Assembly (NCBI GenBank): GCA_026125285.1
Contig: JAHCLO010000031.1
Coordinates: 21,265-85,264, forward strand
Length of the DNA: 64,000 bases
Reading direction: 5' to 3'
Source of the DNA: Verrucomicrobiia bacterium
GTDB taxonomy: Bacteria > Verrucomicrobiota > Verrucomicrobiia > Limisphaerales > JADLHS01
Each line of letters opens with the position of its first letter. Position 1 is the first letter of the stretch. The position numbers and the translations under genes were made by a program. Below the pieces are notes generated by a model. The model searched no databases. It had not been told where the DNA came from and saw only the letters and a program-made list of their open reading frames with translations. This document shows, in pieces, positions 32,381 through 41,174 of the stretch.

Positions 32381-33309
32381 TACAACTTCTCCATCACCCG
32401 CAGTTGCGCGCTACGGCTGCGCGGATTCGCCGCCAGTTCCGCCGCGCCGGGCTTCAACGCCTTGCGAGTTACCCGGCTTAACTCGGGCGTGCGCGGTTCG
32501 CGCAACTCCGGAACGTCCACTCCTCCCGTGAACGTGTAATCCCGCGCCCGCGCGCGCCCGAAATCTTTAACCACCCGGTCTTCCAGCGAGTGAAACGTTA
32601 TGACCGCCAGCCGTCCGCCGGGCTTGAGAATGGTCAACGCCCCGGCCAAGCCGCGTGTCAAGGATCCAATCTCGTCATTCACCGCCAATCGCAACGCCTG
32701 AAAAACTTTGGTGGCCGGATGCGTTCGTCGGCCCGCCCGCGGCGACAACCGTTCAATCAACTCCGCCAGTTGCCGCGTCGTCCTGAACGGTTGCTGTTCC
32801 CGGTCCTTCACAATCGCTCGCGCCAGCCGCCGGGAATCCCGCTCACCGCCCAGTTCCCAAAAAATCCTCGCCAGTTCTTCCGCACCCGCTGTGTTCACCA
32901 AATCTGCGGCTGTTTGTCGCTGCCGCGAGTCCATCCGCATATCCAGCGGCCCGTCCTGCTGGAAACTGAAGCCGCGTTCCGGTACGTCCAGTTGCGGGGA
33001 ACTCACACCCAGGTCCAGCAAGACACCATCGCAACTACCAGCGGGGATCCAGCCCGCCATGTCCGCGAAATTCCCCTGCACTATTTCAAAACGTCCCGCG
33101 TACTCCGCCAACCGCTCCCGCGCCGCCTCCACGGCGGCCGCGTCCCGATCACACCCGAACAACCAGCCTCCGGGCGAACTCGCCGCCAGCAGGACCGCCG
33201 CATGGCCCGCCCCGCCAACGGTCCCATCCGCATAACGCCCGCCCGAACGCGGCTTCAGCGCATCCAACACTTCCGCCACCATCACCGGTTTGTGCGCGAA
33301 ATCGGGCAC
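32380..33309 (-). CDS. rsmH: RsmH, 16S rRNA C1402 N4-methyltransferase
   Basis: A 309-aa SAM-dependent methyltransferase (MraW) that modifies C1402 of 16S rRNA. FAHKPVMVAEVLDAL is the N-terminal signature. YADGTVGGAGHAAVLL is the SAM loop. DGVLLDLGVSSPQLDVPERG, MRMD and VITFHSLEDRVVKDF are family hallmarks. I preferred the GTG at 33309 because GGAGG lies 9 nt upstream and it gives the standard N-terminus. A TTG at 33348, which overlaps the previous stop, is possible. RsmI, which methylates the same base, is encoded at 41419. Confidence 0.94.
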   Translation of the reverse strand: MPDFAHKPVMVAEVLDALKPRSGGRYADGTVGGAGHAAVLLAASSPGGWLFGCDRDAAAVEAARERLAEYAGRFEIVQGNFADMAGWIPAGSCDGVLLDLGVSSPQLDVPERGFSFQQDGPLDMRMDSRQRQTAADLVNTAGAEELARIFWELGGERDSRRLARAIVKDREQQPFRTTRQLAELIERLSPRAGRRTHPATKVFQALRLAVNDEIGSLTRGLAGALTILKPGGRLAVITFHSLEDRVVKDFGRARARDYTFTGGVDVPELREPRTPELSRVTRKALKPGAAELAANPRSRSAQLRVMEKL

Positions 33310-33340
33310 TTCGACTCGCCTCCGCGACGCGAGTTTCGCC

Positions 33341-33901
33341 CTACTCAAAAAGCCGCGCGCTCAACCGGCGCCAGGCGCTGTCGCCGGCCGTCGTCTGGCC
33401 GGCATGCGCCGCCGCAGGAGGACGTTTGTCCGGCGCGGGCGACTTCTTGGCGGGCACTATTTCCAGATCGGCGTCACTCAAGTCGTTGCGCACCACCCGC
33501 ACTTGGTCCAGGTGAAGCTCGCCCTGAACAGACCCTTTCGAGAAGCACGGATTGAGCGACTCGACTCGCCGCGCCGCTGAAGCCGTGTGTGAAAATGGAT
33601 TCACACGGCCCCACCACTGGCTCAACCGCCAACTCGCATCGCCGGGACTCTCGCGGCGCACCGCCCGTTCGGGCGAAGCGTCCGTGGAAACCGGCGACGC
33701 ACTTGCCACCCGCACCGGACGATTGGATTCGACTTCAGCCTCCTGGCTCGCGGCCTTTGCCGCGCCGGCCTCGGTCGCAAAAGGATTTCGTGGGGAAATG
33801 AATTTGGGCAGCCGCAAATGCTCGTGCATGCGATAACGGCTCGTTCCCTCCTGACCACTCACCAGGCTTCTACCCGCCGTTAGTAATTTTCCCAAGCTCA
33901 T
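33341..33901 (-). CDS. Hypothetical protein between mraZ and rsmH
   Basis: A 186-aa protein of unknown family. It starts with MSLGKLLTAGRSLVSGQ, is low in complexity in the middle (Ser/Ala/Arg-rich), and has a more conserved-looking block NPFSHTASAARRVESLNPCF followed by HLDQVRVVRNDLSDADLEIV. No membrane segment or signal peptide is visible. The ATG at 33901 lies 2 nt after the mraZ stop. Its fixed place at the head of the dcw cluster suggests a cytoplasmic role linked to division, but no function can be read. Confidence 0.65.
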   Translation of the reverse strand: MSLGKLLTAGRSLVSGQEGTSRYRMHEHLRLPKFISPRNPFATEAGAAKAASQEAEVESNRPVRVASASPVSTDASPERAVRRESPGDASWRLSQWWGRVNPFSHTASAARRVESLNPCFSKGSVQGELHLDQVRVVRNDLSDADLEIVPAKKSPAPDKRPPAAAHAGQTTAGDSAWRRLSARLFE

Positions 33902-33903
33902 GA

Positions 33904-34368
33904 TTATTCCATTAGTTTGAAAGCCTCCGTGGCCATGACAGCATCGGACGCTTTGACCTTCTCGTATCGCTCTGGATTCCAAATCTCGAACCGGTCCAAC
34001 AACCCGACCAAAACCGCCTCGCTGCCGATCGCCGCTTTGCGCGCCATTTCTTCGGGCAGACAGATGCGACCACTCTTGTCCACAGCCACCTGTACCGATT
34101 CGCCACCGATGATGCGCTTGAGGACCGTCTTGCTGGGGTCGCTGTTCGGCATCGCATCAATCGTCGCCATCAGTTCCGCCATTTCCTTGGGCGGCAAAAC
34201 GCGCAGACACTCCCCCACGGGCGACTTGGGCCAGACGATGACTGTGAACTCGACGCTTCCTTCGCTCGGCAGCCACTTGGCTGGAACTTGAACTCGCCGC
34301 TTCTGATCCACCCCATGGCGGTAAAGCGAGTTATAGTAAATCTGCTCAACTGTTTGCTCGGTCGGCAT
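33904..34368 (-). CDS. mraZ: MraZ, dcw transcriptional regulator
   Basis: A 154-aa protein with two SpoVT/AbrB-like repeats. The first contains HGVDQKRRVQVPAKWLP; the second contains QVAVDKSGRICLPEEMARKA. MraZ binds its own promoter and represses the dcw operon in other bacteria. The ATG at 34368 gives the normal N-terminus; an in-frame ATG at 34410 is possible. It is the first gene of the cluster, and three GTGGG motifs lie upstream. Confidence 0.92.
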   Translation of the reverse strand: MPTEQTVEQIYYNSLYRHGVDQKRRVQVPAKWLPSEGSVEFTVIVWPKSPVGECLRVLPPKEMAELMATIDAMPNSDPSKTVLKRIIGGESVQVAVDKSGRICLPEEMARKAAIGSEAVLVGLLDRFEIWNPERYEKVKASDAVMATEAFKLME

Positions 34369-34500
34369 TTTGTTCACATCATGGGCTGCGAACGGCCTTT
34401 TGCCCCACAACGGTGTTCTTTTACGCCTATCTGCCCCACTCGGTCAACAAGAATTCTGCACAGTTACTCAAAAGTTATTCACAACCTTTCACCCACTGTG
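34369..34500 (-). promoter_or_regulatory. Upstream region of the dcw cluster with GTGGG motifs and a DnaA-like box
   Basis: On the minus strand three GTGGG motifs occur (GTGGGTGAAAGG, GTGGGGCAGATAGG, GTGGGGCAAAAGG), similar in core to MraZ sites of other bacteria but not in tight tandem. A perfect TTATTCACA (34475-34483, plus strand) matches the DnaA-box consensus TTATNCACA. TTGACC with GTAAAA 17 nt on is a weak promoter candidate. The function of each is inferred. Confidence 0.35.
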
Positions 34501-34656
34501 AACTGAAGCCGAAAAACTAGAAGCACCCACTACATATTGTGGTGTGACCAACAGCTAGAACACAATGAACCGGGCCACCGACTTCTTGGACCATTCCGCA
34601 CACGGTGCCTCGCGCGAATTGTCCTTCTGGCGAGCGATTGATAGTCTGCCGCAACG

Positions 34657-35733
34657 ATGCGAACTGCCGACTTTGACTATTTCCTGCCGCCGGATTTGAT
34701 CGCGCAACATCCAACCCCGCGACGCGATGAATCCCGGCTGTTGGTACTGGATCGCGCATCAGGTCGCGTAGATCACCGCCGGTTCGCCGATCTTGCTGCC
34801 TACCTGAATCCTCGAGATGTGTTGGTGCTAAACAATTCCCGCGTGATCCCGGCGCGGCTTCGCGGCGTGAACGAACGGACTGGCGGCAGGTTTGAAATCC
34901 TGTTGCTCGAAGAAAACGCGCGCAACGACTGGTGGGTGATGCTGCGTCCCGGCAAACGCGCGCGCGTCGGAACCAGCATTACTCTCCTTGGGGCTGACGG
35001 AAATCCAGCGGGTGTTTGCGCCCATGTTATCGAGGTGAATGACGAAGGCCATCGGCGATTGATATTCGACGCTTCACAAAACCTTGAGGATCTTCTGCCG
35101 CAATTGGGGGAAGTGCCGCTGCCGCCTTACATCACGCGCTCCGATTCTAAAGACTCCACCGAAGACCATGAGCGCTACCAAACCGTCTTCGCGCAGCCAT
35201 CCGGCTCCGTGGCCGCGCCCACCGCAGGACTTCATTTTACCGAAGCGCTGCTTGAGAAAATCAAAACCCTCGGGGTGAACGTGCAGTTCGTGACGCTGCA
35301 CGTCGGTTTGGCAACATTTGCGCCGGTGAAAGTTGAAACGCTGGCCGCGCACCGGATGCACGTAGAACGTTATGAAGTCAGCGCCACCACGGCGCAGGCG
35401 GTGAACGCGGCCAGGGCCGCTGGCCGGCGTGTGATTGCCATCGGCACCACCACCGTGCGCGTTCTGGAGACGATCGCCGCGCGTCATGGTGGCAAGCTCG
35501 TGGCGGAACGCGACCACACGCAGATTTTCATTCACCCGCCTTACACCTTCAGACTGGTGGACGCGTTGCTCACCAACTTCCATCTCCCCTGCTCCACCTT
35601 GCTGATGTTGGTTAGTGCCTTCGCCGCGCCGGGCGCAACGCTCGGCAGAGACATGGTATTGACGGCCTACGCGGAGGCCATTGCCGAACGCTACCGGTTC
35701 TTCAGTTACGGCGATGCCATGCTCCTGCTGTGA
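34657..35733 (+). CDS. queA: QueA, tRNA ribosyltransferase-isomerase
   Basis: A 358-aa enzyme that transfers the ribosyl part of SAM to preQ1 in tRNA, making epoxyqueuosine. DYFLPPDLIAQHPTPRRDESR is the N-terminal signature (residues 6-26, quoted here in family form). Further on are VLVLNNSRVIPARL, the GSVAAPTAGLHFTEALL motif and FIHPPYTFRLVDALLTNFHL. ATG at 34657. It is divergent from mraZ, and the RibD-C gene follows 56 nt later. Confidence 0.95.
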   Translation: MRTADFDYFLPPDLIAQHPTPRRDESRLLVLDRASGRVDHRRFADLAAYLNPRDVLVLNNSRVIPARLRGVNERTGGRFEILLLEENARNDWWVMLRPGKRARVGTSITLLGADGNPAGVCAHVIEVNDEGHRRLIFDASQNLEDLLPQLGEVPLPPYITRSDSKDSTEDHERYQTVFAQPSGSVAAPTAGLHFTEALLEKIKTLGVNVQFVTLHVGLATFAPVKVETLAAHRMHVERYEVSATTAQAVNAARAAGRRVIAIGTTTVRVLETIAARHGGKLVAERDHTQIFIHPPYTFRLVDALLTNFHLPCSTLLMLVSAFAAPGATLGRDMVLTAYAEAIAERYRFFSYGDAMLLL

Positions 35734-35789
35734 AAAGATTTCTCTCCGCATCCGGCAGGCATGAGCGTTAAACTCGGTCGCGACGTTTG

Positions 35790-36521
35790 ATGACCACCCT
35801 GAATACGCGAAATCTGAAGACCAAACTTCCACATCTGCCCTTTGTTCTGGTCAACATGGCCATGACCGCCGACGGAAAAATTGCCACCGCCAACCGTGCG
35901 GTGTCATCATTCGGCAGCGCGCGGGATCACGATCATCTGCTCGAACTGCGCGCCACCGCGGACGCCGTGATGGCCGGCGCGCGCACCGTGGACTTGAACC
36001 CCATCAACCTCGGGCCGGGGTCCGCCAAGTTTCGTCGTCGTCGCCTGCAACGCGGTTTGGCCGAATACAATCTGCGGATCGTTGTGAGCGGTTCGGGCAC
36101 AATCAATCCGCAAGCCGAAATCTTCAAACATCACTTCTCGCCGATCATCGTGCTTACCACCCGGCGCGCCTCCCAGGCCCATTTGCGCCGACTGCGCACC
36201 GTTGCCGACGCTGTCAAGGTCTGCGGTCGCCGTGAAATTGATTTCCCCGCCGCGCTCCGTTGGCTACGCAAAGAATGGCGGGTGAAGCGGCTGCTCTGCG
36301 AAGGCGGCGGAGAACTCAACGCTGCATTGCTCCGCGCCGGTTTGGTGAATGAACTGCATCTGACGGTATGCCCGAAAATCTTTGGCGGACGGAACGCCCC
36401 CACCATCGCCGATGGTTTGGGTGTCAGTCGTCTGGCGCACGCCACTGCGCTCGAACTGATTTCCGCCGGCCGCGCGGAGGACGAGATGTTTCTCGTCTAT
36501 CGCGTCATTTCCGTTCCATAA
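35790..36521 (+). CDS. RibD C-terminal-type reductase
   Basis: A 243-aa protein of the RibD_C/dihydrofolate-reductase-like fold. FVLVNMAMTADGKIATANR and DAVMAGARTVDLNP are typical of 5-amino-6-(5-phosphoribosylamino)uracil reductases, and LCEGGGELNAALLRAGLVNE is the NADPH-site signature. It lacks the deaminase half of full RibD, so it may be a stand-alone reductase for riboflavin or a related pteridine-like step. An ATG at 35790 is preferred to the TTG just before it. It is downstream of queA, another purine-derived pathway. Confidence 0.8.
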   Translation: MTTLNTRNLKTKLPHLPFVLVNMAMTADGKIATANRAVSSFGSARDHDHLLELRATADAVMAGARTVDLNPINLGPGSAKFRRRRLQRGLAEYNLRIVVSGSGTINPQAEIFKHHFSPIIVLTTRRASQAHLRRLRTVADAVKVCGRREIDFPAALRWLRKEWRVKRLLCEGGGELNAALLRAGLVNELHLTVCPKIFGGRNAPTIADGLGVSRLAHATALELISAGRAEDEMFLVYRVISVP

Positions 36522-36528
36522 ACCTCGA

Positions 36529-36604
36529 CGTAGCGGCGGCGGGGCAGAGCGCCGCAATCCCCACACCCAGCCAGTCTGCGGCGCTCTACCGAGCCGCCGC
36601 TACG
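36529..36604. repeat. 76-bp palindrome (family B-like)
   Basis: CGTAGCGGCGGC...GCCGCCGCTACG arms with an inner CAGAGCGCCGCA/TGCGGCGCTCT pairing. It lies directly after the reductase gene. The ends resemble family B. Confidence 0.85.
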
Positions 36605-36665
36605 GTTCATGCTCCCGATGCGCGTCCAAAGTTGGAGGTCGAAGCTGCCTATGAACCTCTGCTTT

Positions 36666-36736
36666 GTAGCCGCCGACGTGAGGAGGCGGAGGACACTGCG
36701 GTGCGGTGCGTTCCGCCTCCTCACGTCAGCGGCTAC
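36666..36736. repeat. 71-bp palindrome (family B)
   Basis: GTAGCCGCCGACGTGAGGAG pairs with CTCCTCACGTCAGCGGCTAC. Both arms match the element at 3943-4015. The stretch 36522-36859 contains this and the previous palindrome and no gene. Confidence 0.88.
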
Positions 36737-36859
36737 GTTTCCGCAGTTCGAAGGGCCAACTTGAGTTCGGCGGATGCTCGCCGAAAACCGATCTCCAGAG
36801 GATGACTTTACAAAATCGAAAATTCACTGGACCGCTCATCATTCGTGCGCCACCGACGA

Positions 36860-38209
36860 TCAGTCGGTTTTGCCCAGTCCGTTGGCCGCTCGCAATACGC
36901 CTTCCACCATCGTGCTGCCGAGGGTCTCGCCGTAGAAGCTCACGCTGGCTTCGTAGCCACCCCGGCGCCATTCCTCCGCGGGCAGAATGTAACTGACCCA
37001 TTCATCGGCCAGGCCTCCGATCGCGACATTCCTGGCCCCGGTGGACTCCCTCGCTCTCTGCTTGAGTTCCATGCCCAACTCCGCCGCCATCTCGCCCGGC
37101 ACGCCCAGAATGACCAGGTCACCCAGGCGAAAGGCCGTGCTGCGCGTCTGCGTCGGCTGTAACGCTTTGAGCAAGCCGCCGATCATGGTTTCATTCAATC
37201 CATACTCCGCGCCACCCGTGCCCATGAAGTCGGGATGCCAGGCAATCTTGGGAAGCCGGATCGTCTCGGTGTAATAGGCGAATTCCTTGACCTCGCTAGG
37301 TTCGATCTTGTCCCAAACGCGCCACGCCTGAATGCCCATCTCGCGGCCATAACGTTCCGCGCGCTCCCAGCGGCTGCCGGCCTCGGCTGGTGGCGTCGGC
37401 GATTGATCGCCCTCCGCGCCGTTGTAATACAACGCGACGACATCCGGACCGATCAGCGCCTCCATGCTGCGCTGCAAATGCCCCGGCCAGTCGCCGGAGA
37501 ACAGCATGTCCTCGGCGGTCATAAACGTCGGATGCGCCGTCCAGTTGACCAGCACGGCCAGCGGCCGGCCCTCGCGCGTGTCCACGCGGGTGACGGTCAA
37601 ATCGGTGTCGTGACTCGTCAGCCCCTTCCGACGGTTTCGGTTTCGATCTGGCACGCTCACAGTGGTTGAACCTGCCATCACCGGGGTGAGCCTCTGGCCG
37701 GCCAGGCGGACGGCAGTGGCCAGTTTCTCCGCCGTGTGATCGAACAACTCCTTGTGAAAGAGGCCGATTTGCGGGACGCCGAACTGGTTGCCCGGATGCA
37801 ACGCCATCATGTCAAAGCTCGTGTGCGTGTGGCTGGGCAACAGCATGATTTGGTCGGCGCCCCAGCCTTCCGCCGAAAGGCGCTCAATCACGGCGGCCTT
37901 GAACTGCGGCGGAAACGCCAGAACGTCCGCCGTGACCAGCGCAAACTTCCGCCCGCCCTGCGCCAGTACGAGCCCTTTGACCCAGACCGCGTCATGAACG
38001 CCAACTGCCGGCTTGCTCATGCGCGCGCCGTAGCCGCCCAACGCGGCTTTCATTTCCATGGGCGGAGTGAGATTCACCCGCGCTACGCCGGCCCGCAGTG
38101 TCGCAGCTTCAGCGGCTTGAGCTGGAACTGGCGGGCAAACCAATCCGCAAAGCAGGACCAGAAAAGCCGCAAGGCCCGGTAACTTCTGGAATCTGTCATT
38201 GAGTTTCAT
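36860..38209 (-). CDS. Secreted neutral/alkaline ceramidase-like protein
   Basis: A 449-aa protein with a signal peptide (about 1-32). It matches the N-terminal domain of neutral/alkaline non-lysosomal ceramidases: RAGVARVNLTPPMEMKAALG, ALVTADVLAFP, and the zinc-ligand region LLPSHTHTSFD (H127, H129), with VNWTAHPTFM and YYNGAEGDQSP later. Such enzymes are frequent in Planctomycetes and Verrucomicrobia, and the true substrate is often unknown. The C-terminal immunoglobulin-like domain of classic ceramidases is absent. It follows the CocE-type hydrolase by 48 nt on the same strand. Confidence 0.82.
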   Translation of the reverse strand: MKLNDRFQKLPGLAAFLVLLCGLVCPPVPAQAAEAATLRAGVARVNLTPPMEMKAALGGYGARMSKPAVGVHDAVWVKGLVLAQGGRKFALVTADVLAFPPQFKAAVIERLSAEGWGADQIMLLPSHTHTSFDMMALHPGNQFGVPQIGLFHKELFDHTAEKLATAVRLAGQRLTPVMAGSTTVSVPDRNRNRRKGLTSHDTDLTVTRVDTREGRPLAVLVNWTAHPTFMTAEDMLFSGDWPGHLQRSMEALIGPDVVALYYNGAEGDQSPTPPAEAGSRWERAERYGREMGIQAWRVWDKIEPSEVKEFAYYTETIRLPKIAWHPDFMGTGGAEYGLNETMIGGLLKALQPTQTRSTAFRLGDLVILGVPGEMAAELGMELKQRARESTGARNVAIGGLADEWVSYILPAEEWRRGGYEASVSFYGETLGSTMVEGVLRAANGLGKTD

Positions 38210-38257
38210 AGGCAGAGGTGAGGCGGTGCAAAGCAGTATTGGCTCGCCGCATTCTGA

Positions 38258-39985
38258 TCAGCGTGGAATGACCGGCAGCACCAGGTGCGAGGGACGTTCC
38301 CCGTCATGAAAGATGGTTTGCTTCGCGGCCAACATTTCCGTGTCGGTGCCGAAGGGTTTTCCGCTGTTGGGATTCCGGTCGAAGCGCGGGAAGTTGCTGC
38401 TCGAGACTTCCAGCCGGATGCGGTGGCCGCGCTTGAAAAGATTGCTCGTGACCCAGAGATCAATCTCGAAGCGCTCGGCCCTGCCCGGTTCGAGCAACGC
38501 GGGTTGCTCCATCCCATTTCGATAGCGGGCACGGATGATGCCATCGCAGAGGTTGTAGGCTTTGCCGTCGGGATGGACGTCCACCAGCTTGGCGGTGAAG
38601 TCCGTGTCGCGCGCGCTCGAGGCCGCGTAAAGAATCAACTTTACCGGACCGGTCACTTCGACCTCCTGCTCCAACGGCCCGGTTGAATACACCAGCACGT
38701 CCTGGCGCTCTTCCACCTGCGTCTGGTCGTAGGGACCGGCCGCCGCGCCAACCAGATTGTTCCCGCCGATGGTCGGCACCGGATCATTGCCATCGTAGGT
38801 GAATTCGTCGGGCTTCTCCGCCCGGGGCGCGGTGGTGTTCAGCGAGCCATCGCCCTTGAGCGAGTTCGCCTGGCCGCCGCTGTGCAGGTGGTAAGACGTG
38901 AACACCGTGCGCTCGAGTGGCCATTCGCTTTCGCCGCGCCAACGGTTTTCACCCATCACGAACAGGTAAAACGCCGGCCAGTTCTGCACGCCCGTCTCAC
39001 GGCCTTTCAACCAATACTCAAACCACTTGAACTGCCAGGACGCCACGCTGAGTTTGGCCACGTCGCCGAAGTCGAGTTCGCCCACCTTGCGACCGCCCAC
39101 ACCGTGCGCCCACGGTCCCATGATGACGAACTGGTTGCGGCGCGCGTGGCGGTCACGCGAACTCGCGCGCACCCTGGCGACCATGTCCAGCGTGGCCTTC
39201 GAGAAGATGTCATACCAACCGCCGATGTTCAGGATGGGCACCGTCACGTCGGCGTGGCGGTGTTGAATGCTCCTTTTCTTCCAGTAATCGTCGTAGGTCG
39301 GATGCGCCACCCAGTCGTTGAGGTAGGGAACTTTCTTCTCGAACTGGTCACCAAAAGTGTTGAGTGGCAGATGCCGGAAAATGTCCGGCAGCTTGTCGGG
39401 ACTGACCGCCACCCCGCCCACGGCCGCGCCCCACCCCATCAACAGCGCCAATTGAAACGCGCCGCCCGAGTACGCTATGTCGTAGGCATTATCGAACGGC
39501 ACGACCGGCACCATGGCCTTGAGATGCCGGCTGGCGTTGGCCGCGGAAGCCCATTGCGTCCAGCCGACGTACGAGCCGCCGGCGGTGCCGATGTCACCAT
39601 TGCACCACGGCTGTTTGCCGACCCATTCCTGCGTGTCGAAACCATCCTCGACATCGTAGCGGAACGGATCCCAAGCGCCTTCCGATTTACCGCGCCCGCG
39701 GCAGTCCTGCACCACCACGACATAGCCCGCCGTGGTGTATTGCTTCCCGTCCTCCCACTTCTCCTCCATCTTTCCGTAGGGTGAACGCATCAACACCACC
39801 GGGTATCGGCCCTCGGCTTGTGGCCGCCAGATGTTGGCGGTGAGCTGAACACCGTCGCGCATGGCGATCTTGACATCAGACTCGAAAATGAACTGCCGCT
39901 CGGCTGGTTGTGCCAACAGCGAGGTGGCGAGGCAGAGCAATCCGAGAATCGTTGCACGTGCGGGAAGTGGCGGATTTGGTTTCAC
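38258..39985 (-). CDS. CocE/NonD-family secreted hydrolase
   Basis: A 575-aa protein with a signal peptide (cut near LLAQP, residue 26). The alpha/beta-hydrolase domain has VVQDCRGRGKSEGAWDPF and the nucleophile elbow GTAGGSYVGW with S138. A C-terminal jelly-roll domain of X-Pro dipeptidyl-peptidase type starts near residue 340 (ending with the HLVLPVIPR strand). Family members hydrolyse acyl esters, glutaryl-cephalosporin-type amides or peptides, so the substrate cannot be named. It is transcribed just before the ceramidase-like gene, and both appear exported. Confidence 0.88.
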   Translation of the reverse strand: MKPNPPLPARATILGLLCLATSLLAQPAERQFIFESDVKIAMRDGVQLTANIWRPQAEGRYPVVLMRSPYGKMEEKWEDGKQYTTAGYVVVVQDCRGRGKSEGAWDPFRYDVEDGFDTQEWVGKQPWCNGDIGTAGGSYVGWTQWASAANASRHLKAMVPVVPFDNAYDIAYSGGAFQLALLMGWGAAVGGVAVSPDKLPDIFRHLPLNTFGDQFEKKVPYLNDWVAHPTYDDYWKKRSIQHRHADVTVPILNIGGWYDIFSKATLDMVARVRASSRDRHARRNQFVIMGPWAHGVGGRKVGELDFGDVAKLSVASWQFKWFEYWLKGRETGVQNWPAFYLFVMGENRWRGESEWPLERTVFTSYHLHSGGQANSLKGDGSLNTTAPRAEKPDEFTYDGNDPVPTIGGNNLVGAAAGPYDQTQVEERQDVLVYSTGPLEQEVEVTGPVKLILYAASSARDTDFTAKLVDVHPDGKAYNLCDGIIRARYRNGMEQPALLEPGRAERFEIDLWVTSNLFKRGHRIRLEVSSSNFPRFDRNPNSGKPFGTDTEMLAAKQTIFHDGERPSHLVLPVIPR

Positions 39986-40412
39986 GTCGGCATTGAATCA
40001 GGAATTCCGGCCTCAAGTCCAGCCGGGGTTGATTCAGGCCAGCAATGCTTATTTTGGGGAGTGCGACTGTGTCCGCAGCACCAGCCGCAGCAGGGGGAAA
40101 GGTCAAACGGCTGGGATTCCGTGGGACGCGCTGCGGCTGGCCGAACGCGTAGTCGCAAAACCAGAGCTGGACCAACGCTGTTCCTTCTCCTGGGGGAGAA
40201 GGTCAGGATGAGGGCGAGCGTGACATGCATTTTCATTCTCAGTTTCGTTTGACCGGCGCGGAGACGCAAAGAAGTTCTCCAGTTTACCCTGCGCCTTCCG
40301 CCTTCATCCTCTTTCATCCGCCGTCATCTGATTTCGGCGGGACAAGTCTGATTCCACCGCGCCGAGTCGGATTTCGGCGGGACCGGTGGCGTTGAATTCC
40401 TTGCCCCGTCCC
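39986..40412. other. Intergenic, no gene seen
   Basis: No convincing frame. Three near copies of GATT(T)C...GCGGGAC-type motifs occur at about 40328-40382 (GATTTCGGCGGGAC twice). Confidence 0.4.
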
Positions 40413-40514
40413 AAAGCGGTGCTAAAGCCACACGCACTCCAAACGTTCCGCGAAGTTCGTGGACGCCCGGCAGTCGCGAAGCGTCTGGAGTGCGGGCGCG
40501 TTCACCGCCGCTTT
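40413..40514. repeat. 102-bp palindrome (family A), left of the toxin-antitoxin pair
   Basis: Starts AAAGCGGTGCTAAAGCCACA and ends GGGCGCGTTCACCGCCGCTTT (last 20 bases plus G). The arms include ACTCCAAACG and CGTCTGGAGT. Same length and ends as 41073-41174 and same core as the ggt insertion. Confidence 0.9.
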
Positions 40515-40584
40515 CCCCGGCGTCTTTGCGTTGAATCAGAAACACAGCCTTTGCAAACAGCGGTCGGTTGGTTATCTTCCCGCC

Positions 40585-40773
40585 ATGAGCGCCACCGAAA
40601 TCCTGAAGGAGTTGCCGAAATTGGCCGAGGCCGATCGGCGGGCGATCCGGCAAAGGCTGTTGGAACTAGCCGAGCAGGATGACGACGTGGCCGCGTGCAA
40701 TCAGGCGGCGCTCGACGGCGCCATGATGCTCGACCGGATGGAGGACGAAGATGCCCGCCGTCAATCCCGGTGA
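40585..40773 (+). CDS. Antitoxin of a PemK/MazF-type pair
   Basis: A 62-aa protein: MSATEILKELPKLAEADRRA, then IRQRLLELAEQDD and an acidic end. This is the shape of short antitoxins paired with PemK-like toxins in this phylum: a small helical N-terminus and a disordered acidic tail. The ATG at 40585 overlaps no upstream gene, and its 3' end overlaps the toxin start by 23 nt, a typical coupling for such pairs. Confidence 0.75.
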   Translation: MSATEILKELPKLAEADRRAIRQRLLELAEQDDDVAACNQAALDGAMMLDRMEDEDARRQSR

Positions 40774-41065
40774 AATCTGGTGGGTGGACTTCGGCCTCGC
40801 GGCCAAGGTTCGCCCGGCTCTGCTGCTCACGGGCAATCCCGCCCTCGAAGAACTCGATCTGGTCACGGTGCTCCTGCACACGACTTCGTTGCGCGGTAAT
40901 CGTTGGGAACTTTCCATTCCGAAGCCGTTCCTGAAACCGGGAGCGTTTCATCTTCAGCAAATCCAATCGGTGTCCACCGTCAAACTGGAGCGCAAACTCG
41001 GCGCTTTGACGACGGATGAGATGAATCGGATTTTGGACGCCCTGGCGGAACGGCTGCGGCTGTGA
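40751..41065 (+). CDS. PemK/MazF-family toxin (endoribonuclease)
   Basis: A 104-aa protein of the PemK/MazF fold. MPAVNPGEIWWVDFGLAAKV replaces the common 'GEIWLVDLGP' opening; VRPALLLTG and LVTVLLHTTSLRG follow, and the end QIQSVSTVKLERKLGALT matches the family C-terminus. MazF-type toxins cut mRNA. The pair lies between two family A palindromes, which suggests it was moved with them or that the repeats bracket an insertion site. Whether the toxin is active is not shown. Confidence 0.85.
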   Translation: MPAVNPGEIWWVDFGLAAKVRPALLLTGNPALEELDLVTVLLHTTSLRGNRWELSIPKPFLKPGAFHLQQIQSVSTVKLERKLGALTTDEMNRILDALAERLRL

Positions 41066-41072
41066 TCGTGCG

Positions 41073-41174
41073 AAAGCGGTGCTAACTCCCCCGCGCTCCA
41101 AACGCTGTCGCGACTGTCGGGCGTCTGTGAACCTCGCGGAGCGTTTGGAGTGCGCGCGCGTTCACCGCCGCTTT
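41073..41174. repeat. 102-bp palindrome (family A), right of the toxin-antitoxin pair
   Basis: Starts AAAGCGGTGCTAACTCCCCC and ends GCGCGTTCACCGCCGCTTT. Arms contain GCTCCAAACGCT and AGCGTTTGGAGTGC. Equal in length to 40413-40514. Confidence 0.9.

Noticed and set aside
40324..40653. A 109-aa minus-strand frame before the toxin-antitoxin pair
   Set aside because: It is an antisense reading of the palindrome and the antitoxin start.
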